DNA of 64,000 nucleotides from Chryseolinea sp043775455 (GTDB lineage Bacteria > Bacteroidota > Bacteroidia > Cytophagales > Cyclobacteriaceae), in assembly GCA_043775455.1 (NCBI GenBank), contig JAYVSJ010000255.1, positions 1 through 64,000 on the forward strand. The letters are read 5' to 3'. Each line of letters begins with the position of its first letter. Position 1 is the stretch's first letter. The notes under the pieces were generated by a model. It saw only the letters and a program-made list of their open reading frames with translations, did not search any database and was not told the origin of the DNA. Below are positions 15,671-25,384 of this stretch, piece by piece. The position numbers and the translations under genes are program-made.

Positions 15671-16447
15671 ATGAAAAGTGTTCTAAAAAGTTTCTTTCTG
15701 ATCATCAATTACAAAACCATGATCGTCACCACCCTATCGGTGATCTCTACTTACTTCTGTTATCACTTTGGACTGACGGCTAAGTTTCCGGATATGCTTG
15801 TAGGTGTAGCGATCGTTTTTCCAGTTGTATTTTCAATTGGCTCTGCATACACCCGAAGAGAAACAGCCTTACAACGCTTTGCTGATTTTAAAGGACATGC
15901 CATTGCCATTTATTATGCTACCCGCGATTGGACTACAGACAAGAACCATGATCTTCCAGAGAGAATAAAAATCTTAATGGCAGAGATGACTTTATTAATG
16001 AGATCGATGTTGGTGGAGAGCCATCGAAAAGAATGGGGTGTTAATGAAGAAAAGATATTCCAATATTTCTCCAGGCTTTCGCTAATGGTGATGGAGCTTC
16101 GTCATTATGGAGTTCAGAGTGGTGAGATTTCGCGCGTGAGTCAATATGTAAGCAAGATGATCATCGCATTTGATAATATGAAGATTATTCACGCCTATCG
16201 GACGCCTGTTACCTTGAGAGCATACAGTAAAGTATTCATCTATGTATTCCCAATAATATATGGCCCTTATTTCGCTAGTAATTTTAAGGATTTCTCTGCT
16301 GACTTAGAATATGTAATGCCCATTCTTTATAGTTTTATTTTAGTGAGTCTGGATAATATTCAAGATCATCTTGAACATCCATTCGATGAAATAGGTGAAG
16401 ACGATATTCGTATTGATGAACGTGAAATTACAGCCCACATGATTTGA
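15671..16447 (+). CDS. Bestrophin-like membrane protein
   Basis: 258 residues with two N-terminal hydrophobic segments (about 17-50), a long cytoplasmic helical region, a further hydrophobic hairpin near 195-235, and then LVSLDNIQDHLEHPFDEIGEDDIRID near the C-terminus. The last segment matches the bestrophin pattern D-N-x-x-x-P-F-D-x-x-G-x-D-D that forms the acidic Ca2+-clasp in animal members. Bestrophins are anion channels in eukaryotes and cation channels in studied bacterial homologues. The N-terminal half is shorter than in typical bestrophins. The start is ATG at 15671. Confidence 0.75.
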   Translation: MKSVLKSFFLIINYKTMIVTTLSVISTYFCYHFGLTAKFPDMLVGVAIVFPVVFSIGSAYTRRETALQRFADFKGHAIAIYYATRDWTTDKNHDLPERIKILMAEMTLLMRSMLVESHRKEWGVNEEKIFQYFSRLSLMVMELRHYGVQSGEISRVSQYVSKMIIAFDNMKIIHAYRTPVTLRAYSKVFIYVFPIIYGPYFASNFKDFSADLEYVMPILYSFILVSLDNIQDHLEHPFDEIGEDDIRIDEREITAHMI

Positions 16448-16448
16448 G

Positions 16449-16490
16449 TTTGTGATTTTTGATTTAAGATTTGTGATATGATATTCTGAA
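16449..16490. repeat. Short tandem repeat (GATTTGTGATTTAAG type)
   Basis: GTTTGTGATTTTTGATTTAAGATTTGTGAT contains repeated ATTTGTGATTT words. Related runs lie at 50588-50617 and 53843-53890, all in intergenic gaps. Confidence 0.5.
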
Positions 16491-16562
16491 TGATTTTCAT
16501 ATTTTCTACAATTAATGTTTAACAATTCATGGTTAACTTATTTTTAGATTAAATCAATCTCC

Positions 16563-17585
16563 ATGGAAACAACAAGCGATCCAAAGCAAAATCAATCAAC
16601 GAAGGCAAAGCTCTATTTCACGATCGCGATTGTGTTATTGTTTGCGCTGGCCATGGTGTGGTCAGTTGATGGTTCTTTTTTCTACTTAATTGGCGGGCCG
16701 ATTATTTTCTTTTTCTATTTAGGTTTACGCAGTCTTCCTTCAAAACAAAGTGAACAGAGTTATCGGAAGCAAGATCAGTACCCAAACACAAATCGAGCAC
16801 CATCTTTTTTAGATGATTTAAGATCTTTCTTTACTAGAAAGAATACAGTATACAAGCCTTCCAATTCTCAATCAAATCCGTCACAATTTCCAAAACGATT
16901 TATTTTCGTGGCGATGGTGATTGCCATGTTTGTTCTTTTTTTTGTTCCCGTTGCCATTTCATTGTTAAACTCAGGAGGAGACGATCCCGAAGTTTATTTT
17001 TCTAATGGAGAGCAATATTACAACTCACAATCCTATGATTCTGCTTATGTGAATTATGAAAAGGCGGCAATGGAAGACCCCACCAATGAAGAGGCATTTA
17101 TTGGACAAGGTAATTCAGCATTTGAAATGAATCGGTTTGACTCTGCTATCGTAGCCTATGAAAAGGCACTGACCATCAATCCAGACAATGCAGACATTCA
17201 ATATAAAAAAGGATTGATTTTCTATTTTCAGAAAAAGTACGATCAGTCAGCTCAAGTATTTACTTCACTTTTTGAAAAGGATCCAAAGTATTTTGATGCT
17301 TTATTAAAACTAGGCGATGTCTACTATGATCAAAAACGCTATGATGATGCGCTAAAATATTATGATCAGGCTTATGCCAATGGCATTCGCAATAATTGGA
17401 TATGTTATGTTAGCGGATATCTCTATGAGGAAAAGGGAAACACAAAAAAGGCGATCAGTTTATACAAGGAAGCGCTAAGCTATGATAGTTCTGTGGTGGA
17501 TATCTATTCAAGACTTGGAACGTTGCTTCCCGGATCAGAGGGAGAATTTTTCAGGGCAAAGGCGAGTGAAGGAAGCCAGCAGTAA
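16563..17585 (+). CDS. Tetratricopeptide repeat membrane protein
   Basis: 340 residues with two N-terminal transmembrane segments (about 18-58), a basic/Ser-rich loop, a third membrane segment near 120-137, and then TPR repeats in the C-terminal half: EVYFSNGEQYYNSQSYDSAYVNYEKAAME, AFIGQGNSAFEMNRFDSAIVAYEKALTINP, and KLGDVYYDQKRYDDALKYYDQAYANG. TPR regions mediate protein-protein contacts. A partner is not seen. Its stop abuts the stop of the convergent GNAT gene. Confidence 0.85.
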   Translation: METTSDPKQNQSTKAKLYFTIAIVLLFALAMVWSVDGSFFYLIGGPIIFFFYLGLRSLPSKQSEQSYRKQDQYPNTNRAPSFLDDLRSFFTRKNTVYKPSNSQSNPSQFPKRFIFVAMVIAMFVLFFVPVAISLLNSGGDDPEVYFSNGEQYYNSQSYDSAYVNYEKAAMEDPTNEEAFIGQGNSAFEMNRFDSAIVAYEKALTINPDNADIQYKKGLIFYFQKKYDQSAQVFTSLFEKDPKYFDALLKLGDVYYDQKRYDDALKYYDQAYANGIRNNWICYVSGYLYEEKGNTKKAISLYKEALSYDSSVVDIYSRLGTLLPGSEGEFFRAKASEGSQQ

Positions 17586-17870
17586 TCAGGGATCAAGAAC
17601 ATCTTGAAATTCCTTCATGCTAGTAAATACAGATTTAGCAATAGGGCAAAGTGGAAGAATTTTAATCTTATTTTTTCTCGCATAATCAACAGCAGCGGAA
17701 ACGAGTTGTTTACCTGCACCTTTTCCACGAAGCGCATCACTTACTTCGGTGTGATCAATGATGATTCTATTTTCTCTCACTTTGCTAAACGTCATTTCAG
17801 CAAGGCGCTTTCCATTTTCTTCAACAAAGAATGCGCCTTTGTTTCCGTTTTGCTCAAATTTAATTTCCAT
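17586..17870 (-). CDS. GNAT family N-acetyltransferase (YjdJ/Gcn5-like, small)
   Basis: 94 residues, with the acetyl-CoA-binding core in RGKGAGKQLVSAAVDYARKNKIKILPLC and the strand pair FVEENGKRLAEMTFSKV before it. This size and pattern match the small YjdJ-type GCN5 family (PF14542). The substrate is not known. The start overlaps the stop of the MFS gene by one base, so it is probably translated with it. Confidence 0.88.
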   Translation of the reverse strand: MEIKFEQNGNKGAFFVEENGKRLAEMTFSKVRENRIIIDHTEVSDALRGKGAGKQLVSAAVDYARKNKIKILPLCPIAKSVFTSMKEFQDVLDP

Positions 17871-19003
17871 CAGTTTTGCGATTTATATCGGAGCCCAAGT
17901 AAGATCATCGTAACAAAGAGAAGTAGTACAATGCCTAATGCAAATTGTAGAGTTTGCCAATCAGCAATAAGACCTATTATGGGAGGACCAACCAGAAAGC
18001 CAGAGTAACCTACCGTTGTAACCATCGCTAATCCCACACCGGAAGGTAAACTCTTTGCATTGCCTGCAATGCTGTAAGCAATGGGAACAATAGAAGATAG
18101 CCCAAGGCCAACTAAAAAAAATCCAACAATAGAAGAATAGGGAAGCGGGAATAGTAGTGCTGTTGATAATCCGATGACGGCTAAAACCCCACCTGTGATA
18201 ATCATTTTTCTATCGCCTAATTTTAAACGGATACGATCGCCAAAAATTCTTCCAATGGTCATGGCCGTAGCAAAAGCAGAAAGACCAATCGGTGCGAGAG
18301 ATTGGGAAGCATGTGCAATATTTTCCATGTAGTTCACAGTCCAGTTTGACATGGAGCCTTCGCCTAACATGCAACAAAAGGTAATAACACCAATGCTAAT
18401 CAATGCTGTATTGGGTAATCGGAACAAAGGGCCTTCATGATTGATCGAAGGATCCGGCTTATCACGTACAAGATTACGACTTGACCAAACGCCAGCGATT
18501 AAAGCAAAGCAAACGACAAGGATAAAGTGATGCGGTAAATCGAAGTGAAGATCGGTAAACAAGGCGCCACTCCAAGCGCCTAACATCATGCCGATACTGA
18601 ACAGCGCATGGAAGGAAGACATTATCGGTTTATTGTATAGCTTCTCTACCATAACAGCTTGGGCATTCATAGCAACATCAAGCATTCCGGTTACGATACC
18701 CATAATTAAGAATAATGGGATGAGCGCATAAAGACCAGGCATAAAAGGAATGAGCGGAACGATGGCACAATACAACAAGACAGCGATGATGGTAAGTTTA
18801 CGACTTCCATTTTTGATAATTACCCAACCCGTAAACGGCATTGCACCAACAGCGCCAATAGAAGAAGCTAACAAAACGATGCCAATGGTGCCGTTATCCG
18901 CTTGATATAATTCCTGAATGCGTGGTAGACGTGAAACCCAGTTGGCATAAATAAAACCGTTCAGGAAGAATGCGATTTTAATTGCAATACGATGTAGATG
19001 CAC
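17870..19003 (-). CDS. Major facilitator superfamily transporter
   Basis: 377 residues with about twelve hydrophobic segments. Family features are ANWVSRLPRIQELYQADNGTIG in the first loop, FTGWVIIKNGSRKL between helices 2 and 3, and the repeated IGRIFGDRIRLKLGDRKMII of the second half. The sequence is closest in style to the FucP/YbjJ-type MFS group. The start is ATG at 19003, and a GNAT gene overlaps the stop. Substrate unknown. Confidence 0.9.
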   Translation of the reverse strand: MHLHRIAIKIAFFLNGFIYANWVSRLPRIQELYQADNGTIGIVLLASSIGAVGAMPFTGWVIIKNGSRKLTIIAVLLYCAIVPLIPFMPGLYALIPLFLIMGIVTGMLDVAMNAQAVMVEKLYNKPIMSSFHALFSIGMMLGAWSGALFTDLHFDLPHHFILVVCFALIAGVWSSRNLVRDKPDPSINHEGPLFRLPNTALISIGVITFCCMLGEGSMSNWTVNYMENIAHASQSLAPIGLSAFATAMTIGRIFGDRIRLKLGDRKMIITGGVLAVIGLSTALLFPLPYSSIVGFFLVGLGLSSIVPIAYSIAGNAKSLPSGVGLAMVTTVGYSGFLVGPPIIGLIADWQTLQFALGIVLLLFVTMILLGLRYKSQN

Positions 19004-19068
19004 GTTTGAAGAATTTAACCCAGACGAGTACGATTAAAGGTAGGTAGAAATTCCTTTTGTCAAAATCC

Positions 19069-21456
19069 TTAATTGTTGTAGTTCTTCACTGTGAATGAAT
19101 GTGTGGCATGTCCAGCTGAGCCATCAGCACCCAGTCCTTCTACTACGATTGTGTACTCTCCAGTCAGATCAGATGTGTAGAATTCAACCTGCTGTTTTCC
19201 ATCTTGATTTGTAATAATTGTAGGAGACCAGAACAGAAGGTTGCGCTGATCCGGCAATCGGCTGCTTCGTTGTTGTTGTGTTTCGTATTGAGGTGAAAAG
19301 AATTCACGGTGCAATTGCAAACCTTCGTAATCCAATGAAATACTTTTGGGGTCTAATTGAAATCCGCCCAAATCACCTTGATAGGTTGTATAGCTAACGA
19401 TACCAGGAAAAGTAAATTGACCAACATAATATTTGCGAGTTAGCACATCCAGCTTCTTTACTTTCAAAGGATCAAACTCCATTATTTTATTGATATCAAA
19501 TATGGGAAGGCCATCGATCATGACTAATGGATCTTCTTGAAAAACAGCTTTATTGATGTTGTCCATTACTTTAAAATGAAAGCCATCTTTATGCTTTCGT
19601 ACAAATACACCAGGAACATATTCTCTCATCACTTCTTCCATTACTGGAAAGCGAGTATAGTCGTCAAACAAATAGGATTCGTCAGGCTTGCCATAAAAAG
19701 CTGAGCTATCTCGTATTGGATTCCTGAATCGAGTTGTGTAATCTTCATAGTAAACATCCTGAACCTGCATGGCAATACTTCGAGTGAGCAATTGATCCTT
19801 TAATGCTTCTGTGAGTTTAAAAGAAGAAATGGAATAATCATTGTAATCGGTGCTAAATGAGTTTAGTATTTTAATTTTCGAAGTACTGTCTTGCAAGGAG
19901 TTGGTTTGAATGATGACTTTCTTTTGCCCATAAAAATCCATCATTTCAAATTGAATTTCACCTCTTTCGTTACTGCACGATCCATTGAACTGAATATTTT
20001 TTCCAGCTGTAGAAATATAGGTTGAAACATTCTTCGCTGCAGAACCATCCGGATTCGAAACCAGACCTTTAATAATTGGACCATGACTTTCTGGAATGTA
20101 ATGATTCGCTATTTTATTTGTTAGAATATCACTCCATGAGAATCTTCTCCAACCGTGTGTCAGCATAACATTGTCCAATGCTTCTTTCGCTTTTGCATCC
20201 GAGTTATTGAAATAGTAATCTGGCGACTCGATATTCCCAGTGAGATCAGAGGTAAGCCACAAATAACTCTGTATGCTTTCATGCGGATCAACCGTCAACA
20301 AATCGTTTTTGAAGACCGCAAGCGACAAATTGGAGGTTAGATTTTTACCGTTTTGATTCTTTACGTCAAGACTAATCGTTACTTTTTTGCGAACGTCATA
20401 TATAGGTTGATTTGCTTGAACTGAAAGTGCTAGCTTTTTCTCTGGCTGCTTAAAGTATAATCGTTCGCATACGGGTTGAAGGTTGCCATCAAACAGAGTA
20501 AGGTGGGAAATTCCATCCGGAAGATCTTTTTTATTAATCAGGAATGTTGCATTACCCTGTTTAAGATACTGTATTTCAGAATACCATTTTTGTTGACGTG
20601 TATGTCCAAAAAGATACACAACAGGATTCATTTGTAGATCCGTTATTTTAGAACTTGTTTTTATTTTTATTAGTTCTGATGTGCTGTCTTTAACTTGAAT
20701 GATGAAACCTTGATCGGCTGCGACTGGAAGTTTAACATCCATAGTCTTGCCATCCTGGTAAGTGATGGTGGCGTGATAATGATCATTTAATTTGGGTGTA
20801 AAGTAAAAATGACCAATTCCAAATTGGAGAGGCTGAAAAGAAACAATACTCTCGTTGTTTTGATTGTAAAGAATACCAGTAAAATTTATTCCATGTCCAG
20901 TTGGATCAACTACCCTGAATCCAACTTTACTATTGAGCCCGGTTATAAGGTTTCCACCTTCTGGGAAGAATTGAACATCTGATGATTTGTCACTAAACAA
21001 TTTCTCACTTTCTGATTTTCGGAAAGTATTGATGATTGTAATTATTTTATGGTAATAAAAATCAGAAGATGTATTTTTCATCCAATTCGTATATGCTCGT
21101 ATCTGATATTGCCCTGAAGAAATAGTGGCCGGAATGAAAATTGAACCATCACCAAAACCTTTATTTAATTCAACTTTGGTTTGTAGCACAGCGTTATTCT
21201 TGGAATCCAATATTTCGAGGTACGCCACACTGCTAATGCCTATAGGTTTGTGAAATACACCATCAACATCATAAATCTTGAACCAAAGTATTTCTCCTGT
21301 GAGGTAAAGAGAGCGATCAAAATGCAGGTAAAGTTTTTCTTGTAGACAATTCAACCTATAGGTATTGAATTTTTCTAGGACGGGATTGGTATTTATTGTT
21401 TGACCGGAAGCGGTTAGAAAAGTAATGGCGAGTAAAATGGATAAGCGTAATTTCAT
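19069..21456 (-). CDS. Secreted MG2-like protein with plug-like C-terminal domain, no barrel
   Basis: 795 residues from the ATG at 21456 (MKLRLSILLAITFL, signal peptide ending near SGQ); the further upstream start would overlap the DUF4249 gene. The N-terminal part has macroglobulin-like strands (EKLYLHFDRSLYLTGEILWFKIY). Near residues 590-690 it has a segment like a TonB receptor plug (YVPGVFVRKHKDGFHFKVMD, DPLVMIDGLPIFDINKIMEFDPLKVKKLDVL) without the beta-barrel that would normally follow. The C-terminal domain resembles the closing strands of the family (GEYTIVVEGLGADG). It follows DUF4249 and a TonB receptor in one operon. Exact function is not known. Confidence 0.72.
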   Translation of the reverse strand: MKLRLSILLAITFLTASGQTINTNPVLEKFNTYRLNCLQEKLYLHFDRSLYLTGEILWFKIYDVDGVFHKPIGISSVAYLEILDSKNNAVLQTKVELNKGFGDGSIFIPATISSGQYQIRAYTNWMKNTSSDFYYHKIITIINTFRKSESEKLFSDKSSDVQFFPEGGNLITGLNSKVGFRVVDPTGHGINFTGILYNQNNESIVSFQPLQFGIGHFYFTPKLNDHYHATITYQDGKTMDVKLPVAADQGFIIQVKDSTSELIKIKTSSKITDLQMNPVVYLFGHTRQQKWYSEIQYLKQGNATFLINKKDLPDGISHLTLFDGNLQPVCERLYFKQPEKKLALSVQANQPIYDVRKKVTISLDVKNQNGKNLTSNLSLAVFKNDLLTVDPHESIQSYLWLTSDLTGNIESPDYYFNNSDAKAKEALDNVMLTHGWRRFSWSDILTNKIANHYIPESHGPIIKGLVSNPDGSAAKNVSTYISTAGKNIQFNGSCSNERGEIQFEMMDFYGQKKVIIQTNSLQDSTSKIKILNSFSTDYNDYSISSFKLTEALKDQLLTRSIAMQVQDVYYEDYTTRFRNPIRDSSAFYGKPDESYLFDDYTRFPVMEEVMREYVPGVFVRKHKDGFHFKVMDNINKAVFQEDPLVMIDGLPIFDINKIMEFDPLKVKKLDVLTRKYYVGQFTFPGIVSYTTYQGDLGGFQLDPKSISLDYEGLQLHREFFSPQYETQQQRSSRLPDQRNLLFWSPTIITNQDGKQQVEFYTSDLTGEYTIVVEGLGADGSAGHATHSFTVKNYNN

Positions 21457-21481
21457 AATGAGTGATGAAAATTCAATTCTG

Positions 21482-22618
21482 TTACCAAAAGGAAGGTTTT
21501 TCATTTGTCCCTAATCCCAAACGACAATCCACGCAACTTTTTTCGGAGTATAAATAACCTATTGGAAAGGGTGAGCCAAAAGTTGTAACAAGTGTATATG
21601 AACTTCTGTAAAATTTGGGTAGATCTGCGAAATAAACTGAATCCAAGTTGCATTCAAAAAATGTTTTTGTGTATCGATGACTTTCTGGCAGATCGCGGAA
21701 TAAAATAAATACTCGCTGTTCAGAAACTGTACTTGCGCTAAAATAGCCAAGGACCACTTCGTCTGGATTATCAATGCAACTAATGTTCCCTATTAATTGC
21801 GATGGTAGGGGATCAAACAAACCACCGAGGCTTTCAGTATTTTTTTTCAACATTTCCCAAAAGTCAAAGGCGTCTTGTGTAAGGGCGTATTGCTTCACGA
21901 GTATGCTGTATTTAATCAACAATCGATCAGATTGTTTTGGTATGAATGTTATTGGATATGCACTAATAACGTCCTGAGACAGTTTGCTGGTTGATTTTAT
22001 AAGAATGTTACTTGAAGGCTGAATTTGGTAACAGTTGTAGATATTGTCTAATCGCCATATCACATTGTCGCCACTAAAGTCGTAAGTAGATTGATATGCT
22101 GCCTTATATTCCCAAGTCTCTTGATACTCCCATCGATAATATTTAGTTTTATTTTCTGCGTCATGTGTATTGACAAGAACATCAATTCCATCATCTACTG
22201 CTTTCCAGTTTACACTATCAATTGGAGGAGTTTCTTTTAGTTCAATATAATCGGAATGATATCGTTTTCCTTCTTTTGTGATGATCATCAATTTGTATTG
22301 ATCATTTGGTAAGAATGAGATTCCTGATTTTGAATAATGCCCATTATTAAAATTATCAGAAAGAAAAACGATATTCCCAAGTTGAGTTTCAATGGAGACG
22401 GAAGCTCCTAATTCGGGGCGTTCAATTATTGATTCAGAAAGTGGAACGGTGCGTGATAAACTTACCTTTGCTTCACCATTTGTTCCATCTAACAAAGCAT
22501 CAATCACCAAAAGGTTTTGATCGTCCTTTACATTGGGTGGAGCATATGGTTCAATGCATGCAATAGCAAGAGGAATGATAAAGAGAAAAGAATAAAATCG
22601 AGAGATTATTTTTTTCAC
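21482..22618 (-). CDS. DUF4249 family outer membrane lipoprotein
   Basis: 378 residues with a lipoprotein signal (IIPLAIAC, Cys21). The mature protein starts CIEPYAPPNVKDDQNLLVIDALLDGTNGEAKVSLSRTVPL and ends in ESKSCVDCRLGLGTNEKP, both characteristic of DUF4249. The family almost always sits beside TonB-dependent receptors, here 6 nt after one, and may be a surface ligand-binding or capping partner. The ligand is unknown. Confidence 0.9.
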   Translation of the reverse strand: MKKIISRFYSFLFIIPLAIACIEPYAPPNVKDDQNLLVIDALLDGTNGEAKVSLSRTVPLSESIIERPELGASVSIETQLGNIVFLSDNFNNGHYSKSGISFLPNDQYKLMIITKEGKRYHSDYIELKETPPIDSVNWKAVDDGIDVLVNTHDAENKTKYYRWEYQETWEYKAAYQSTYDFSGDNVIWRLDNIYNCYQIQPSSNILIKSTSKLSQDVISAYPITFIPKQSDRLLIKYSILVKQYALTQDAFDFWEMLKKNTESLGGLFDPLPSQLIGNISCIDNPDEVVLGYFSASTVSEQRVFILFRDLPESHRYTKTFFECNLDSVYFADLPKFYRSSYTLVTTFGSPFPIGYLYSEKSCVDCRLGLGTNEKPSFW

Positions 22619-22624
22619 GCTAAA

Positions 22625-25372
22625 CTAAATTTTAAAGTTGTAAGTGAGTGTAGGAATAGCTTCTCCAAAAATTGAAAGTTTATATCCTTTAATCTGGTTG
22701 TTTTCTGAAACAAAATATACAGAATACGCATTTCTTCTAGCCGTTAAATTATAAACAGCAAGGGTCCAGGAGCTGTGAGCAAATTTTTTAACCTTATGAT
22801 TTCCTTCAAAGTTGAGAGCGACATCAGTACGAAAATAATTGGGGACTCTTTCTTGATTTCTGTCACCATAATTCAATCTAGGAGATCCACCTAAATTATA
22901 TTTTGCCAGAGGGATTGTAATTGGCCTTCCTGTATTGTAAATAAAATTAACTGAAAAGTTAAATCTTCTACTAAACTTATAGTTACCAATAAAATTGAAG
23001 GAATGTGGTTTATCAAAATTGCTTGAGTAATATGATCCTCTATTGACAGTTTCAGATTTGAAACGACTACGGGTTTGTAGTTGTGAGCGTGAGTATGTAT
23101 AGCTAATCCACCCGTTTAATTTACCTGATGATTTGCGAATTAGAAATTCAAATCCATAAGCTCGCCCATGGGCGTATAGAATATCAGTTTCGATATGAGA
23201 ATTAAGCAATAGCTTGGCACCACTTTTAAAGTCGAGTGCATTTTGTGTTGTTTTATAATAAGCTTCTATGGAGGTTTCAATTAAGTTATGGTGAAGATTT
23301 TTATAGAATCCAATTGAAATCTGATCACCAATTTGAGGCTTGATGTGGGTATCGCTCAGCTTCCAGATATCGGTTGGAGAAATGGAGGTTGTGTTTGAAA
23401 GCATTTGAATGTATTGACGCATTCTGTTGTAACTCAATTTTACTGAAGCATTTCCTGGCAAGAGATAACGCAAAGAAATGCGTGGTTCCGGTCCATGATA
23501 TTTTTGAATGGATTGGCCTTTAGAATATCGAATAGTATCCTGAATGGTGCTCTCTTGTTTGGGTATATCATCTTCATATACATAGACATTTTTTGGTCCT
23601 ATATAATTGTAAAATGAATAACGAAGACCCGCATAAAGTGAGAGCCTGGGTGCAACTTCAAAACTTTCGCTTAGGTAAAGACCGCTCTCAAAAGCTTGTT
23701 CATCTGGATTTGTATTCGGAATAAAGGTTGACATATCTCCAATTGGCCTTTGACTCCCTGGTGATAAAGTGTAATACGTGGAGGCTGCACCCATTTGAAT
23801 TGTATGCTTAGCATTAAGCAGATATGTAAAGTCTGCCTTCCCATTAAATTGCTTTATTTGAAAATTAAATTCACTTGCTTCGGCTGGGTTTTTCTCACTG
23901 AATATCGAATAGTTGTATTTACTGTAACTTGTAGAAAATACTCCATACAATTTTGATTTAAACCGATGATTCCATTTTACCGATGCATTTTCATCGCTGT
24001 AATTATATGTAGTGTCCTTGCTGAGTTTAAACCTGTCTCTGCTTTTATAACCTGAAATGAATATATCATTCTTGTCGTTTATTTTATGACTAAGATTTGC
24101 ATGAATGTCATAAAATGACGCAGAGCTATTTTGTAATTCTTTTGAATCGAGTTGCTTTAAAATCCAATCGGAATATGTTGAACGAACTCCAATTAAAAAA
24201 GATGTTTTGTCTTTTATGATAGGACCTTCAAAGGTTATCCTTCCCGTTATAGGACTAATGCCTCCTGATGCTACGAATTTCTTTTTATTACCTTCACGTG
24301 TGGTTACGTCTAGCACGGAGGAAAGCCGTCCACCATAATCGGCATTGATGCCACTTTTATAAAGTTCTGCATTTTTTAACACATCAGGATTAAATGTTGA
24401 GAAGAAACCAAAAAGGTGTGATGGATTAAAAACTACAGCATCATTGAACAAGATCAAATTTTGGCTTGTTGAACCTCCACGGACATTGATTCCAGAAGAA
24501 CCTTCTCCTGCAGATTGTACACCTGGAAGGGTTAGCATTACTTTAAAAACATCTACTTCTCCTAAAACGGAAGGCATTTGCTTCATTGTTTTAATATCCA
24601 GTTTTTCAACTCCCATTTGTAATCCGTATACACGCACGTCACGTTCAGATTCCACTACTACTTCTTTCAATGGGCTCACATCTTCTTCTAATTCAATATC
24701 CAGTATCCCATCGGTATAGAGCATGATTTGCAGGGTGCTACTTTTCATTCCAACACTCTTTATTTTTAATTCATGGCGACCTTTCGGAATAGTCAAACTG
24801 TAATAACCAAGTGGATCTGATGATGAACCAATCAAAGGCTTGTCAATAAATACGGAAGCTCCAATTAAGGGTTCACCTGTTGTTGCATCTCGAAGTTGTC
24901 CTTTAATAGTAACGTTGCCTTGGATATTGCTGGATTTTGTTCCAATGGTATAAACCTTGTTTTCTACGATCTTCTTTTTCTGTTCTTTCTTTTCATAACT
25001 GGAATAATCGAATTCATTGGTGTTGTCATTATCTACAGTAGTACTAAAATAATTTACGGGAAGGTCAGTTAAGATGGTACGCGATTTCGTGATGAAGATG
25101 TTTTGGAGGGCATCAATGGCAAAATTTAATTCTGTTTCTGCAAATACAACATTTAAGATTTCATCGATCGTTTTTTGCTGAACAATAATGGTTATTCGAA
25201 TACTATCTGTTGCCGTAGATTGATAAAAAAAACGATATGATGTGGTTTGCTCAACCGTTGTTACAAACTCATCAAATTTTACATTTGAAAGGGAAATTGA
25301 AATCAGATCCTGTTGTGCAAAAGTGCTAAATGTAATACCGAATAGAAGAAATAGGAAGATGTTTTTTTTCAT
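22625..25372 (-). CDS. TonB-dependent receptor with STN and carboxypeptidase-like domains
   Basis: 915 residues: signal peptide ending near FAQQ, STN (secretin/TonB short N-terminal) domain at about 25-100 (LSNVKFDEFVTTVEQTT), a charged linker, a carboxypeptidase regulatory-like domain at about 155-230 (VTIKGQLRDATTGEPLIGAS), a plug domain (SEGxxGINVRGG-like GEGSSGINVRGGSTSQNLIL), and a C-terminal 22-strand barrel with a final aromatic strand. It takes up an unknown nutrient across the outer membrane. An STN domain usually senses substrate and signals to an anti-sigma factor, but no such pair is next to it. DUF4249 follows 6 nt downstream and the product at 25385 precedes it. Confidence 0.92.
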   Translation of the reverse strand: MKKNIFLFLLFGITFSTFAQQDLISISLSNVKFDEFVTTVEQTTSYRFFYQSTATDSIRITIIVQQKTIDEILNVVFAETELNFAIDALQNIFITKSRTILTDLPVNYFSTTVDNDNTNEFDYSSYEKKEQKKKIVENKVYTIGTKSSNIQGNVTIKGQLRDATTGEPLIGASVFIDKPLIGSSSDPLGYYSLTIPKGRHELKIKSVGMKSSTLQIMLYTDGILDIELEEDVSPLKEVVVESERDVRVYGLQMGVEKLDIKTMKQMPSVLGEVDVFKVMLTLPGVQSAGEGSSGINVRGGSTSQNLILFNDAVVFNPSHLFGFFSTFNPDVLKNAELYKSGINADYGGRLSSVLDVTTREGNKKKFVASGGISPITGRITFEGPIIKDKTSFLIGVRSTYSDWILKQLDSKELQNSSASFYDIHANLSHKINDKNDIFISGYKSRDRFKLSKDTTYNYSDENASVKWNHRFKSKLYGVFSTSYSKYNYSIFSEKNPAEASEFNFQIKQFNGKADFTYLLNAKHTIQMGAASTYYTLSPGSQRPIGDMSTFIPNTNPDEQAFESGLYLSESFEVAPRLSLYAGLRYSFYNYIGPKNVYVYEDDIPKQESTIQDTIRYSKGQSIQKYHGPEPRISLRYLLPGNASVKLSYNRMRQYIQMLSNTTSISPTDIWKLSDTHIKPQIGDQISIGFYKNLHHNLIETSIEAYYKTTQNALDFKSGAKLLLNSHIETDILYAHGRAYGFEFLIRKSSGKLNGWISYTYSRSQLQTRSRFKSETVNRGSYYSSNFDKPHSFNFIGNYKFSRRFNFSVNFIYNTGRPITIPLAKYNLGGSPRLNYGDRNQERVPNYFRTDVALNFEGNHKVKKFAHSSWTLAVYNLTARRNAYSVYFVSENNQIKGYKLSIFGEAIPTLTYNFKI

Positions 25373-25384
25373 TGATCGTACAAC

